Assembly: GCA_949751835.1 (NCBI GenBank)
Contig: CATKHK010000013.1
Coordinates: 496,001-560,000, forward strand
Length of the DNA stretch: 64,000 nt
DNA from: Blepharisma japonicum
Lineage: Eukaryota; Ciliophora; Heterotrichea; Heterotrichida; Blepharismidae
Direction: 5' to 3'
The translations under genes and the position numbers were made by a program. The notes under the pieces are model-generated. The model was given only the letters and a program-made list of their open reading frames with translations. It searched no databases and was not told the DNA's origin. Of the stretch, positions 11,940 to 23,645 are shown piece after piece; position 1 is the first letter of the stretch; every line of letters starts with the position of its first letter.

Positions 11940-12334
11940 AGCATGTAAAGCGATTACCTACATTAAGATCAACACATAAATATAATTAGTGTAATTTTTG
12001 CTGCTTAATATTAAAAATCAGTAAATTGTTATTTTGCTATATTAACTCTTAATCTGTGGATTAATAAATGGAGACTTTCGTTAAATGTCTAATTAATTGA
12101 TTTTAAAGTGAGGAATAAATATTTTTTAGCTTATGCATATGATTTTGACATCAATCTACATTTATTATCATAATCATAGCCACACGAATAGGTTGCAAAT
12201 CGCTATAAAATAAACATCTTCTATATAGCATTAGTTTCAAAATCTTAATCTACCAAAAAATTATGCTTTTTAAGAGCCCATAATCTTATATTTATTTTTC
12301 AAAAAACGAAGTACTATAGCAGAATGGCGCGAAA
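11940..12334. other. Convergent intergenic interval, nothing recognised
   Basis: About 395 bp of AT-rich DNA between the stops of convergent genes. No coding frame was seen. Confidence 0.5.
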
Positions 12335-12968
12335 TTAATTATCAAGCTCGATAACTACATCTTCTACTGGCTCTTGGATTTGATATGAAAGTCCGCCAAT
12401 TCCTTCAGTCCAATAATTCGCCATGATATCTTCGGGAGTGTACATCCCAAACTTCTCCATGCTCCTTTTCCAATTCTCGTAAGTTTGGCCTTTGCTATGG
12501 ACGTCATTCGTAGAGCGTCCATGGGCCTTAATTCTTCTGATATCTGGCCTTGATCTCAGCAAAGACTCAATTTTTTCTGAATGAGAGTGGAATTCTTCAT
12601 AGACTTCATCATCAGTGTTTTCAATGGATTGGTTATCAGAAATCTCTGAAGGCGAGATTTCTAGCTACATAAGAATTACCCCTAAATTGAGGGACAATGA
12701 TTTTTTCTTTATCAGGGCTGGCCTTCTCTGCCTTTGGAGATTTTTTAACGATTTTAGGCTTTTCTTCAATAATCTTCTTTGGACGACCTGTTTTTTTCAT
12801 TGGTGGTTTGGGCGACGACATCACTATTTTTGCATCTGGATCTACCGATCTGATAATCTTTTCAGTATTTGTTATGAACTTTGAAATGGCTTTTTTGATG
12901 TGAGCAATAGAAAGTTTATGCTTTCGCGGTCTACCCTTTGCAACTTTTGTGACTGTTGTATTCCTCAT
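12335..12968 (-). CDS. AT-hook protein of unknown function, with an unusual 19-nt intron
   Basis: 204 residues if an intron at 12661-12679 (coding strand GTAATTCTTATGTAGCTAG) is removed. Two AT-hook cores are visible, 'KGRPRKHKL' near the N-terminus and 'TGRPKKI' in the middle, separated by Lys/Pro-rich sequence. The C-terminal part ('YENWKRSMEKFGMYTPEDIMANYW', ending 'VVIELDN') is in a different frame, which requires an intron length of 1 modulo 3; the only GT-AG option seen is 19 nt. Removing the usual 15 nt (acceptor TAG four bases earlier) would give a stop soon after 'FRDFW'. The upstream Met-like start at 12983 is a TTG; the first ATG is 12968. Probably a nuclear DNA-binding protein (inference). 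Confidence 0.7.
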
Positions 12969-13047
12969 TCGATATTTATCCAATCAAAATGGTGATAGGG
13001 TCTATGAGGGATGTAGATGCTGGGGAATTTTTTAGTTTAGTTTGTAA
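12969..13047. promoter_or_regulatory. Compact bidirectional promoter interval (79 bp)
   Basis: Only 79 bp separate the ATG of the AT-hook gene (minus) from the ATG of the DUF229 gene (plus). Both transcription starts must be here or inside coding sequence. No specific element was recognised. Confidence 0.4.
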
Positions 13048-15285
13048 ATGGCAAGTAATAAGGGTCTTAAAAGGGCGTTTATAGGAGTTGGGAGTTTTGT
13101 GCTGATTTTTCCATTGATACTTTATTTTTGGGGATTTTCTGAGGAAGAAAAAACTCAGAAATTAGTAACTTTGGCTTACGAAAAAACTGAATTTTTAGAT
13201 AAAAATCAGGAAAATGAAACAGAGACAAGAAATTTAGTAGTAAAAGCGAACTTTACATTGAGTGATAGCAATGTGACATATGAAGTAATCCCTATTAATT
13301 TTTCTTCTATTTCGATTGACTATATAAAATCTTTGCCTCTAATAAAAGACCCACAAAATCAGCTTGATAACAGTGTCAGCTGTAAACCCGCAGCATTTGG
13401 ATATACACAAGACCAGGCTAAAAAATATTTCAAAGAAACCAATTTCCGAAAATGTGAAAAATTTGGTAATGACGAAGAAAAATATTTAGAATTCGCCAAT
13501 GATACCTTAATTTTGCACTGCAAAGAAGGGGAAAGCACACAGTATGCTTTGGGAACTTATCCAGATGAAGAAGTATTTGGGGATGTTAAAATGCTGCCTA
13601 TATGAAGAGTATTTCAAAGAGAAGTAAAAATTGGGAATATGGAATTTGCCTTTGGAAAATGCTCTACAACTAATATTATGGCTAAACTTCAGAATAAATT
13701 TAACCAAAAAGCATCAGAAAGAGCTCTAAAAAGAATGGAAGAAATTAAGCAAAACCTTGGAATTAATAAGGTTAAACCACTTACAGTGATCATATTGCTG
13801 CTTGATTCAGTGTCAAGATATCATTTCTACAGGAATTTAAATCAAACTGTGGATTTTTTCAACTCAAATATAGCAACAGGGGAATTTTCAAAAAAATTGG
13901 CAATTTATGATTTTCTCATAAATAATGCACAAGGCGATACAACAAGACCTAATATGATTCCTTTGCTATATGGCTATGAGCTAAGCGAACTTGAAGAGAA
14001 ATTGTCAAATTATACAATTTATAACCCATCAAATTGATTTAAATTTAAGGAAGCTCAAAAAGATGCCATATGAAATCACTATAAAGATCTAGGATTTGTT
14101 ACAATGTTTGGATATGACACTGTTAACGATTTTTTATCTCTTTGTACAGGTAGGAAAATTTCTACTGATCATGTCGTATCAAATTTCTACCACGGAGCAA
14201 GCAAAGTATTTAATTATCAAGATTTTGCAACAAAAGAAAGATGTATCGGAAATAAAAATGCTCATAAATATCTGCTGGATTATGCATATGAATTTGTGCA
14301 AAATTATTCAGGACATAATAGGTTTGCATATCTTCATATTTCTCCTGGGCATGAAGAAACAGGAAGGGTGATTATTACTGCTGATGAAGATATTAAAGAA
14401 TTTTTCAATGAAATTTTAGGCTATTTCAGTAAAAATAATGAAGATTTTGTCATTCATTTTATGTCTGATCATGGAAAACATTCTGGATTCTGAGATTTAG
14501 ATTATGAAGGATATATGGAAAACAGGCTTCCTATGCATTTTATGATAGCAAACAAAGAATTAATTTCAAAAATCGGTAAAAATACTGATGAAATCATAAA
14601 ATACAACACAAAAAGGCTGGTAAGTCGATATGACTGGTATTTGACATTTAAGCACTTGGCCGTTCTTCCTTATGGAAACTTATTTTTAGATTCCGAGACA
14701 TACATGCACTGAAAGAGTTTTCAGCACACACATAACGCTGTCTCTCTTTTATTAGAAAAAATTGGCGATAATCGAAATTGTGCTGATCTTGAAATTCCTG
14801 ACATTTCCTGCACTTGCAAAGAATTTAAAGAAATTTCGATTGAAATGGCAAAGCAAACCGTGGCTATCCAGAAACTAATAGATATGGGATTTTCAGCATT
14901 AAATGAAAAAATTAGAGATAAAAACAATGAAGATGATTGTAGAGAAGTTACCTTTAAAGAAATAGTCAAAGCTGAAGTATCAGCCTTAAAACCAATAATT
15001 GAAGGAGGGAACAAAAAATACAAAATCACTGTATCTATTAATGAAGGAGGAGAAATTGAATTTAACGGATATTTGGTAACAGATCAATTCAAAAAACGAT
15101 TTATGGTATTAAATTGAAATCACTTACTACCTTATCTATGATTTGACGAGGATCACAATGGAACTACACACAGAATGTTTTTACAATTAAGAGAAATCAA
15201 AAGAGTCGATGATCCCACATGCAAAAAATTAGACAACGAGATGAATATTGACACAAACAATTGTTATTGTTTTAAATCAAATTAA
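13048..15285 (+). CDS. DUF229-family sulfatase/alkaline-phosphatase-like membrane ectoenzyme
   Basis: 745 residues. A hydrophobic segment at residues ~10-30 is an N-terminal signal anchor, and the remainder has many N-glycosylation sequons and Cys residues, so it should be luminal or extracellular. The catalytic region resembles DUF229 (alkaline phosphatase superfamily): 'VIILLLDSVSRYHFYRN' near residue 245 (metal/nucleophile strand), 'GDTTRPNMIPLLYGYE' near 300, and 'HFMSDHGKH' near 470 (metal-binding Asp-His). Seven Trp codons are TGA and two are TGG, so the standard code splits the gene into many ORFs. The stop is TAA at 15283-15285, 22 bp before the next start. Substrate unknown. Confidence 0.85.
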
Positions 15286-15307
15286 TTAGTAATTATTTAA
15301 ATAAAAA

Positions 15308-18300
15308 ATGATTTTTCTCTTGCTAAGCCTCGCCGCAGCAAGCTGTAAGACATTAATTAGTAATCAAGCCAAATCCTGTCAAATGGCAAAGCTATGATAA
15401 ATCTTCCAACACCTTAACAATTCAATGAAATGCATATTCAGGCGGATCATCGCCAGTTTACTATGTTTCTTATACACATTCAGGGACGAGCTATTCATTG
15501 AGCAGCACCTCATCAACTTCGGCCACTATCCAATGCAGCAGCAGTGATGGTAGCTTTTTAGACGTTTATTATCAAGCGACTGTGACTTCTGGGACTTCAC
15601 CGACTTCAGACTCAGTCTCTATGATGTGTGCAGGAACCCCAGCAGATGTAGTCAACTTATCATATTCAGCTTCCTTAAATACTGTAACAGTAACATGGTC
15701 AGCGAATGGCATTTCTAATGGAGGAACCCCAATTTTAGGCTTTAACGTATATAAAATGACATCAAGCTGAGCATTAGTATCAACAATATCAAGTCCTACA
15801 ACATTTTCTTATGTGGACACTGTAAGTTATGCAACTCAATATTATTATAAAGTTACTGTTTATAATTGAGTAGGAGAATCCCCAGGTGCTACCTCTATAA
15901 GCGTTTTAATATCTCAAGTCTCTGATCCTAGTAAATCCACTATCACTTATCCAACCAGTCCTTCAGCATTATATTCTTTTACCGTAAAAGTTAGCATGAA
16001 AGACTCTTCAGGAAACACTGTGACAAGTCCTTCAACTTTTTTGCTTGAAGTCAGAGATGTATGTGAAGTAAATTATGGGTATGAGTGTATAAGGGTAAGC
16101 TCGACAAATGCAAATTATGTGGCTGACTTGATGGATGGGTTTGATTATTCTGCCTTTACTGATAACGGAGATGGATCAATGTCAGCTAGTTATACGCCAC
16201 AATTAGCTGGACCTTATACTGTTTCAGTAATCCAATTGCAGCAATATGGGATTTTAGGAAATTATTGGGACAATGCATGATGGTATTCAAGCATTGATAG
16301 CTCACAGATTGATAAAACTTTAAGCTTCAGCTGAAGCTCAGCTGATTTTATTACATCTTATGCCTCAAATTTTGTAAGTATTAAATGATTTGGCTTTATT
16401 TTGCCTTTATATTCAGAAACTTATACATTTTATGTTCTGGCAGACGATTATGCGCAGCTTTATATTGATGGAATTTTAGTTGTGGATGCTTCTTCTAAAT
16501 GCTGCATAGAATACAATGGAAATGTTGCGCTAACAGCAAACTCTTATGCATTTATTCAAATAAATTATAAGCAATTAGAAGGAAATGCTAACATACGAGT
16601 AGGATGGAGTAGCTATTCACAAACTAAAGAAACGATCCCTTCAAGCAAAATTTATTCACCTACAAGAGTCAATGGGTCTTTGTATACATTAGAAGTAGGG
16701 GTTGGGCTTAGTTCGCCTTCTTTATGCTATTCTACTACAATAAGCTCGACTACTGTAGGAGTCAGCAATCAACTCAGTATATATTCTGTCGATGCAAATG
16801 GAAATTTGCTTGATAATCCAACTGATGTGTACTCGCTGAGCTTTTCAGGTCCAGCAACAGTGAATTTTAATAGCGTCTATGGAAGTGCTGGGAAATCAAC
16901 AGCAACATTTATATTGACAAAATCAGGGACTTATACTGCTACAATAACATTATATGGGACATCTATAAAAACGAGTCCATTTCAGCTGACTGTAAACCCA
17001 GGATCTGCAAGTACTGACACTTCTACATCTTCTATGTCAACACTTGCATCCTCTTCTCTAACAGCAGGAACCGTATATACAATAACTTTTTATCCGCTAG
17101 ATGCTTATTCCAATTCTATAACTTCAAGTGTCTCAGGTGTAAATTTGGCTATAAACTTTGTCGACAATAATTCTTATCAAAGCTCTTTAGGAGTTTCTCA
17201 ACCTAGTAACTGGACTACAGTATACGGGACTAACTATAGCGGCACTTTTTCAGGAACAACCATAACTTTTGTGATTTATAGGGCTGGGAATTATAAAGGG
17301 TATATTTATATAAACCAAGCTGTGCTATCTGGCTATCCTCTGTCATTGTCCATTATTCCTTCATCAATTTATGCACCTTATTGTGTAGGAGTTTTTTCCA
17401 CAACTCAAGGAACAGCTGGAACTCAATTTAAATTTAGCCTACAGACAAGAGATTTGTATTATAATAATCTTGTTATTACTAGCATTTCTTCGTATACCTT
17501 AACAGCTACAGGACCTTCGACTGTTTCAGGATCTTTAGTTAACACTGGAAGTGGTACTTTTGATGCGACTTTTACTATACAGACCTCAGGGACTTATTCT
17601 CTTTCACTTTTAATAAATAGCTTATATGTCCCGAATCTTAGTGCCATTACTATTAGCCCTGGCTCTACTACAAGCTCAACTGCCTCTTCATTTATTTTAT
17701 CATCTACTAGTGTGACAGCAGGAACTACTATTACTGGGACTATTTATGCTCGAGACCAATATTCGAATATTAGGACTTCTTCATCTGATACCTTTACTAT
17801 AACTATTTCAGGGAATACAGGAGCCAGCGTATCAAGCTCTATTACAAATAATAATGATGGGACATACACGTTTATGTTTACTCCAACAGTGGCTGATACA
17901 TACACCGTTACTGTGCAATTAAGTTCGTCTAGTCTAAGTTCTTCTGGGTCTACAGTGACTGTGTCTGTTTCCTTAATTGCTGCATTACAGTCAACATTTT
18001 CTAGCTATTCTTCACAAGAAGCAGGTACAGCTTATTTATATATAGCCCCAAAGGATAAATATTCGAATTCGATTACAAGCATCCCAAGTGCTTTAGGTGC
18101 TCAGTACTTTTATGCGAATGTTCAAGGATCACCCAATACACAAATTAAAGCTGCTTATGAAAATTTTACAAAGCTAAAGGTAGATTTGTCGTCTTTTTCT
18201 GTATCTGGAGATTACTCAATATTGCTTACACTTGTGCAGCAAGGAGGACTTATAGGGTTTTATTATAAAGATCAAGCATTTACTAGCTTGCAAGCTAATA

Positions 18301-20183
18301 ATCCTTACTATAACTTTAATGGAGCTAGCCTACAATACTATACAGCAATAGACTCACAAATAAATTTTGATTGGAAAAACTCAGGCCCAAGCTATTTTTC
18401 GACAGCGATCATTAATTTGTTTTCTGTTAAATGAATAGGGAGAATCTATGCTGCTGCGACAGAAACGTTTACATTTTATGTTACTTGTGATTATCAAGCG
18501 AAACTTATTGTGAATAGCCAAACTTTGCTAAATAGCATTGGCTCCACAGTTACTAATGTTCAGAGTGGCACAATTAGCTTAGTATATGGAACTTTTTATG
18601 ATATAGAACTTGATTATATAGCAGGCTCAGGCTCAGAAGTATATATAAAACTTGAATGAGAGTCCACAAGCATAGCTCGTCAAGTGGTTCCTTCAAATTA
18701 TTTATTTTCTGATTTGAATTCAGCATCAAGCCCTTATTCGCTTACTATAAACCCCACCTCGACTCGTGCATCTAGCTGTAATGTCCTGTCATACCCTGGA
18801 GACTCTAGTGGAATTTCCAATGCAAAATCTCAAGTTGCTAAAAATTTTAGAATTGAAGCCAGAGATAGGTATAGAAACTTACAAACTACCACGACTGACA
18901 CGTTCTATGGAATTATAACTACGGGATCTTCACCAATATCTTGTACATTTACTGCTGATTCTGCAGGGCTTTACAAAGGTACATTTACAGCTTCTCCTGC
19001 AGGTTCTTATACCTTGTATGTATATTTGCAAGTAAGCAGTGTCAATTATTTCATATATTCAACTTCTGTGACTGTCATCCCGGGAAATACAGATCCTACC
19101 AAAGCCAAAGTAACGGGAATTAGCAATACAATAGCAGGACAGGAAGGAAGCTTTTTAGTAACTGCTTATGATTCAGCTGGAAACCATATTACATCAGGCT
19201 TAGACACTGTTACAGTCACTATTTCTAGTTCTCAAAACACTGTCTCATCCTCACAGATTCATGTTACTGACAACTCTAATGGCACTTATTCAGTGACTTA
19301 TATAATCTATATAGCTGACACCTATAGTATTTCAACCTCTATGAATGGTGTTTCAGCTTCCACAAGCTCTGCAACAGTTGTCCATTCTGACTTGAGCATA
19401 AAGGATTCTACAATTTCTGCACCAAGCACTGCAACTCTAAATAAAGTTCTAAACATGGACATTTATTTAAAAGATATGTATGGAAATGCTGTTAATCAGA
19501 CACAAATCTGGTATGTTTATATGACAAAGGAAGATAATCCAAATTTTAATCCTTTATTTTTTGATGTAACAACTACAAGTTTGATTAATGGACAGTTTAC
19601 AGCCTCTAAGAATTTCAGCCAGTATGCAGTGGATAAGAGTGGAGCTTGCTATTCATCAACTCCGCCTAGTGACCTTTCTTGGTGCGATTTTTCTGGGAGT
19701 TTGTCATTTTATGCATTTATTTTAACTTCAGGAGTATATGGTGAGTATTATGGTACTATTGATTTCTCTGGTGCACCTCTAGAGAGCGTTGTTGACTCTT
19801 CAATAAATTTTGACTGGACCTCACAGACGACAGTACAAGGAATTTCTACTACAAATTTAGGGGTTATTTGGAGTGGATTTCTATTGCCTACTACTTCTGA
19901 GCAATATACATTTACTTTAACTGCACAAGATTGGAGTAGTGTATATATAAGTAACCAGCAAGAAGTCGATACAACCTCAGGCACAAAATTTCAATATACT
20001 TTTACAAAAGATTTTTACTATGCTTTTAAGCTAAAGTATTATTGTTCAAGTGGAGCTGCTAAAATGCAAATTCATTGGAATTCCACTACAATAGCAGACG
20101 AATCAGTACCTTCATCGGCTTATTATCATTATCAAGATAACATACCGATTGGGTCATCAGCAGTAGTTATCACAGGAGATTAA
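15308..20183 (+). CDS. Giant secreted FN3 / PA14 / filamin-like repeat protein
   Basis: 1,619 residues. Exon 1 (15308-15344) encodes a signal peptide 'MIFLLLSLAAAS'; a 16-nt intron follows at 15345-15360 (GTAAGACATTAATTAG). Order: two FN3-like domains (~20-210); a filamin/Ig-like strand region; PA14 domain 1 (~306-446, 'GILGNYW', 'FGFILPLYSETYTFYV'); several filamin-like units with 'DGTYTFMFTPTVADTYTVTV'-type ends; PA14 domain 2 (~973-1130, 'GLIGFYY'); more filamin-like units; PA14 domain 3 (~1471-1606, 'GVYGEYYG', 'WSGFLLPTTSEQYTFTL'). PA14 modules commonly bind glycans, so a surface or extracellular matrix adhesin is plausible. There is no C-terminal membrane or GPI-type segment, so it is probably secreted. 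Several Trps are TGA, including conserved PA14 positions. Confidence 0.87.
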
Positions 20184-20390
20184 TAAAATTATAATTAAAA
20201 AAGAAATATTGTAAGCTTTAAGAGTGAAAATTTAAGGAAAAACAATTCAAAGTAATCTTTTGATATTGAATATTTTACACATTATTTGCTCTGCCAAATA
20301 AAATCTTCTATTAAGACAGCTTAAAAGCTAATTAGCATTAATTTAGTTTATATACACATTCTCATATTTACGTATTATAAGAAATATTGG

Positions 20391-20921
20391 TTAAATTGAT
20401 TTTAATATGGTATTCGCTGAAGAAATTGCAGTCAATTGTCCACCATTTTCATCATTTACCTGCGTTATGACTCCATTTTCAACAAGTGCAGTAAACCTTC
20501 TTGTTCTATATCCCAAACCTTTTTCAGTTAAATCAAGTCCTGCATCTAAAGCTCTGGTGAAATAGCCTGAACCATCTGCAATATAAGCTATTTTTCCTCC
20601 CATATCTTGCCCAAACTCTTTTAAGACAAATGGGTCATTTACAGCTAGGCCAATTAATTCAACACCTTTTTGGTCAAAATTTTCCTGAAGCTTCACAAAC
20701 TCAGGAATATGAGTTCCAGTACACGTAGGTGTATAAGCACCAGGGAAGCCTATAAGGACAATTTTCTTATCAGCAAAATAAGTTTGGGAGTCTATGTCTC
20801 TTTCAATGCTGTATTTTCCTTCTTTCCCTGAGCAAACTACAAGTTTTAAATGTGGGATAGACTGATTGATGTGGAGAAGACGCTTGCTTATTCTAGCTAA
20901 CATTTTTATTATTAAAACCAT
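20391..20921 (-). CDS. PRDX5: Peroxiredoxin-5-type peroxidase, probably mitochondrial
   Basis: 176 residues. 'GFPGAYTPTCTGTHIPEF' is the Prx5 active-site motif, with peroxidatic Cys67 in PTCTG. 'GLAVNDPFVLKEFG' and 'DLTEKGLGYRTRRF' are also typical of the family. It reduces hydrogen peroxide and organic hydroperoxides using thioredoxin or glutathione. The N-terminus 'MLARISKRLLHINQS' (from Met7, 20903) looks like an amphipathic basic mitochondrial presequence. No in-frame TGA. Confidence 0.92.
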   Translation of the reverse strand: MVLIIKMLARISKRLLHINQSIPHLKLVVCSGKEGKYSIERDIDSQTYFADKKIVLIGFPGAYTPTCTGTHIPEFVKLQENFDQKGVELIGLAVNDPFVLKEFGQDMGGKIAYIADGSGYFTRALDAGLDLTEKGLGYRTRRFTALVENGVITQVNDENGGQLTAISSANTILKSI

Positions 20922-20998
20922 GAAATTTCATGTTAATTTAAGAATTATTATGTGAATCAATAGCTTAATATTTATTAAAGCAGACATTTTTGATATAT

Positions 20999-21514
20999 TT
21001 ACAAGGAGCTGAATATATCTTTCCCTTTGATTTTCTCTATCAATGCTTGCTTCTTTCGGTTTGGGTTTTTCAACTTTGGAAGGATTTTTGGTGTAAAAAT
21101 TGAAGCTTTTATTGCAGATTTTTCATTTTTTATGTCTCCTTTAGGAGATATTGGGATGCTACTTTTTTGAGTGTAGGATAAGATTGGGTTGTGAAAAGTT
21201 CTTTCTAATGGTTTATATCCATGCATAATGTGATCACATCTTGAGGTCTCAATTTTTATCTTCTTATTCTGTTTTAATGAGGGCAAAGAGCAGCTGGATT
21301 TTAGTTTTATATCAGCAGTACCACTGATTTTTCCTTCTTTTGGAATTTTTTCTTTCCCTCATTTTGAACTCCCTTTATCAACTTCTGGAATATATAGATT
21401 TCGAATAGGAGAGATTTGTGGAGACTTAAAGGATGCCTTATTTCCTCTATAGCTCCAAATTTTGTCTACGTCTTCGTATGAAAAATTGTAAATTCCTGAA
21501 TGCTCAGATATCAT
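20999..21514 (-). CDS. Small basic protein of unknown function
   Basis: 171 residues with one TGA as Trp ('GSSKWGKEK'). Lys/Ser/Pro/Ile-rich with 'SPKGDIKNEKS', no recognised domain or membrane segment. ATG at 21514 gives a continuous frame to TAA at 20999. It sits co-directionally 77 bp upstream of the peroxiredoxin gene. Its style resembles other disordered cytoskeleton-associated ciliate proteins, but no function can be assigned. Confidence 0.7.
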
Positions 21515-21684
21515 TCTTAATGTATTAATTTTATAATGATAATGCCGTTTTTAGACACATAAAATTATCTTATAAAAAATAACTTTCTAATTGATTTTTA
21601 GAATTTTTCACAATATCTTATAACTCTTTGTAGCTTTATATATTATCTATTTTCTTACACTTAATTATATGCTTTTAATTAAGT

Positions 21685-22344
21685 TTACTTAAGAAAGTTA
21701 ATCAATTTTTCATACAGCAAACTTTCACATTTCTCATATCCCATATGTATTATTTCATTGCCTTTAATTTCTTCCTTTTCCATCACATTATCATAATTTT
21801 CTCTATTAAAATTTGTCGAAGTTCCAGACAGTCATTCCATTAAAAATATTTTTCCTTTTCCAGCAATATGATGCATACCTGCACTTTCGTCTCCATCATT
21901 AGTTTCTGGGCTGTAATGAGTACTATGATCATTAATGATATCTTTTTCATAATTTCTGCAATCTTTACACTTACAGTTGTCAGAACATAAAATTCCAGCT
22001 TGGAAGCACTCACAATACTTCTTGAGACAGCTTGATCTTTTGCATGCACAGCCTCTTATATGTTGGCCTTCTTTATCAGCCTCCAGACTGATTTTCGGCC
22101 TAAACGCGACTGGGTTGCGCTCAAGTATGGCCTGTATTGCCTTAGTTCGAAAAAGCTCATAATTTTTATTATTATAGCAATCAGAACAATTGCAATCTTT
22201 ACAATAATCTCCTGATGAAAAGCATTCACAGTATAATTTCAAGCAATGGGAATTACGGCAATTGCAATTCTTCCTGTTTTGGTGTTCTGAGGAAGTTAAG
22301 ACTGGCTCAATAAGCATACTATTTGAGTCTTCCACTTTTTGCAT
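21685..22344 (-). CDS. CXC-domain (tesmin/TSO1/LIN54-type) DNA-binding protein
   Basis: 219 residues. Two Cys-rich CXC motifs ('[16 protein letters not shown]' from residue 27 and '[16 protein letters not shown]' from residue 99) flank the diagnostic linker 'RNPVAFRPK' (residues ~76-84). This CRC arrangement defines LIN54, tesmin and TSO1. LIN54 is the CHR-element DNA-binding subunit of the MuvB/DREAM complex that works with Rb-family proteins. TGA at 21832-21834 is Trp, and the frame continues to TAA at 21685-21687, extending the standard-code ORF by ~50 residues. The ATG at 22344 is preferred; the upstream open frame begins at TTG. Family firm; DREAM role inferred. Confidence 0.9.
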
Positions 22345-22791
22345 CTTTTGAATTTGTAAAAAAAGGAGTATCAAGAGGAAAATGGCTTATTTAGATAAAA
22401 TGAATCTGGATTAATAGGATAAGAATTAAATAGTAACAAAATATATTAATATGATTATTAATAATTTGGATCATTTAGTGTATCCTTGAAAAATTTAAAA
22501 TCATATTAATTAATTGAATCACTGTTTTGTGAGATTTTATCTTCTAATGCTTTATAAATTTTTAAGTTCATATTGGAATTTCTAGAATTTTAGCTATGCT
22601 AGCAATTCGTATTTTATATTTTTTCATTTTTTCTGTGCTGCACCATGATGTATTTTAATTAATCCACTCAGAAAGAATTATACAATTCTTAGCATGGGAT
22701 TTACTATTTTTTTAAGCAGATCCCAGTTTTTATATTATAAGAAAATATCCTGCTTCTCTTACTATATGAGCTTTGGAATATAATTAAACAA
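22345..22791. other. Divergent intergenic interval, nothing recognised
   Basis: About 450 bp between the CXC gene (minus) and an unknown gene (plus). AT-rich, no coding frame or RNA seen. Confidence 0.5.
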
Positions 22792-23625
22792 ATGGAACAT
22801 CTAATAGTGAAATCTAAAATATCGAAAAATAACTCAAGTGAGCATTTTGGAGCTGACTTGGACTCCAAAAAAAGCTTTGAAGATGCAGCAAAAAGCTTGA
22901 CCGATCATGTACAAAAGAGAAAGAAAATTGATGCAGGCCTCTTGTCTACAGCAGATGCAATTTCAATATCAAAAAAATTAAAGCATTCACTAAGTCGGCT
23001 TGAAAAAATGCCTCCAGCTTATTTGCAAACTTCAACAACTAATCCTAGCAAATTTATTGTCAATGAAAAACAGAAGTTTTCATCAGTCAGACACAGGCCC
23101 TCTTTTAGCTTTGGAAGTTCTCCTCCACTTTCAAAGCCTCTTACTAAGCAAAAAAGCATAAACCTACATTTGCAGCTTTCAGAAATAAAAAAAATAAATA
23201 AATTGCCAGCTCCAGAAAATAAAAATTTTGAATTACCAATAAACACCTTTGTAACTGGCTCTACTTGTACTTTTAGGCCTACTTCATGTGATTTATATCA
23301 AACGACTGCAAATTCACCGAGAAAACCCAAAACAACAAGAAATAGCTCCCAAGTTTGTCTTGATACAATAATTAATGAATGTCAAGAGCTCGTAAAGTCG
23401 AATAGAAAAGAGACAGGCAGAATAATTGAGGAAGATAAATTTATTAAATCGGCTTTTAAAAGGTTAACTAAATGTGTGGAGAAACCTAGAGAAAATTTGA
23501 ACAAAGACTATATAAATGAGTTTGTGAAAGATTTTAAGTCAGATAAAATCGCTTTTGTATATGGAAGAGGGAACCAAGGGCTTTATCTAAGATCTTCTAA
23601 AAAAGAACTGATTAAAATGCTATAG
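22792..23625 (+). CDS. Unknown Lys/Ser-rich protein
   Basis: 277 residues, no in-frame TGA. Lys- and Ser-rich with a predicted disordered centre ('FSFGSSPPLSKPLTKQKS') and a more ordered C-terminal third ending 'FVYGRGNQGLYLRSSKKELIKML'. No domain recognised. The stop (TAG, 23623-23625) is 20 bp before the MORN gene start, so the two may be expressed together. Confidence 0.75.
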   Translation: MEHLIVKSKISKNNSSEHFGADLDSKKSFEDAAKSLTDHVQKRKKIDAGLLSTADAISISKKLKHSLSRLEKMPPAYLQTSTTNPSKFIVNEKQKFSSVRHRPSFSFGSSPPLSKPLTKQKSINLHLQLSEIKKINKLPAPENKNFELPINTFVTGSTCTFRPTSCDLYQTTANSPRKPKTTRNSSQVCLDTIINECQELVKSNRKETGRIIEEDKFIKSAFKRLTKCVEKPRENLNKDYINEFVKDFKSDKIAFVYGRGNQGLYLRSSKKELIKML

Positions 23626-23645
23626 TTTGAATTAAGTTTTATAAA

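Noticed and set aside
11468-11944. 158-codon open frame on the minus strand
   Set aside because: It overlaps a plus-strand frame with two plausible UGA-Trp codons, a better Ser/Pro/Arg-rich composition and an ATG/TAG structure. The minus frame looks like its antisense shadow, though certainty is only moderate.
12665-12679. A normal 15-nt intron in the AT-hook gene
   Set aside because: Using it leads to a stop within about a dozen codons and orphans a convincing downstream coding frame without an ATG. The 19-nt option joins both.
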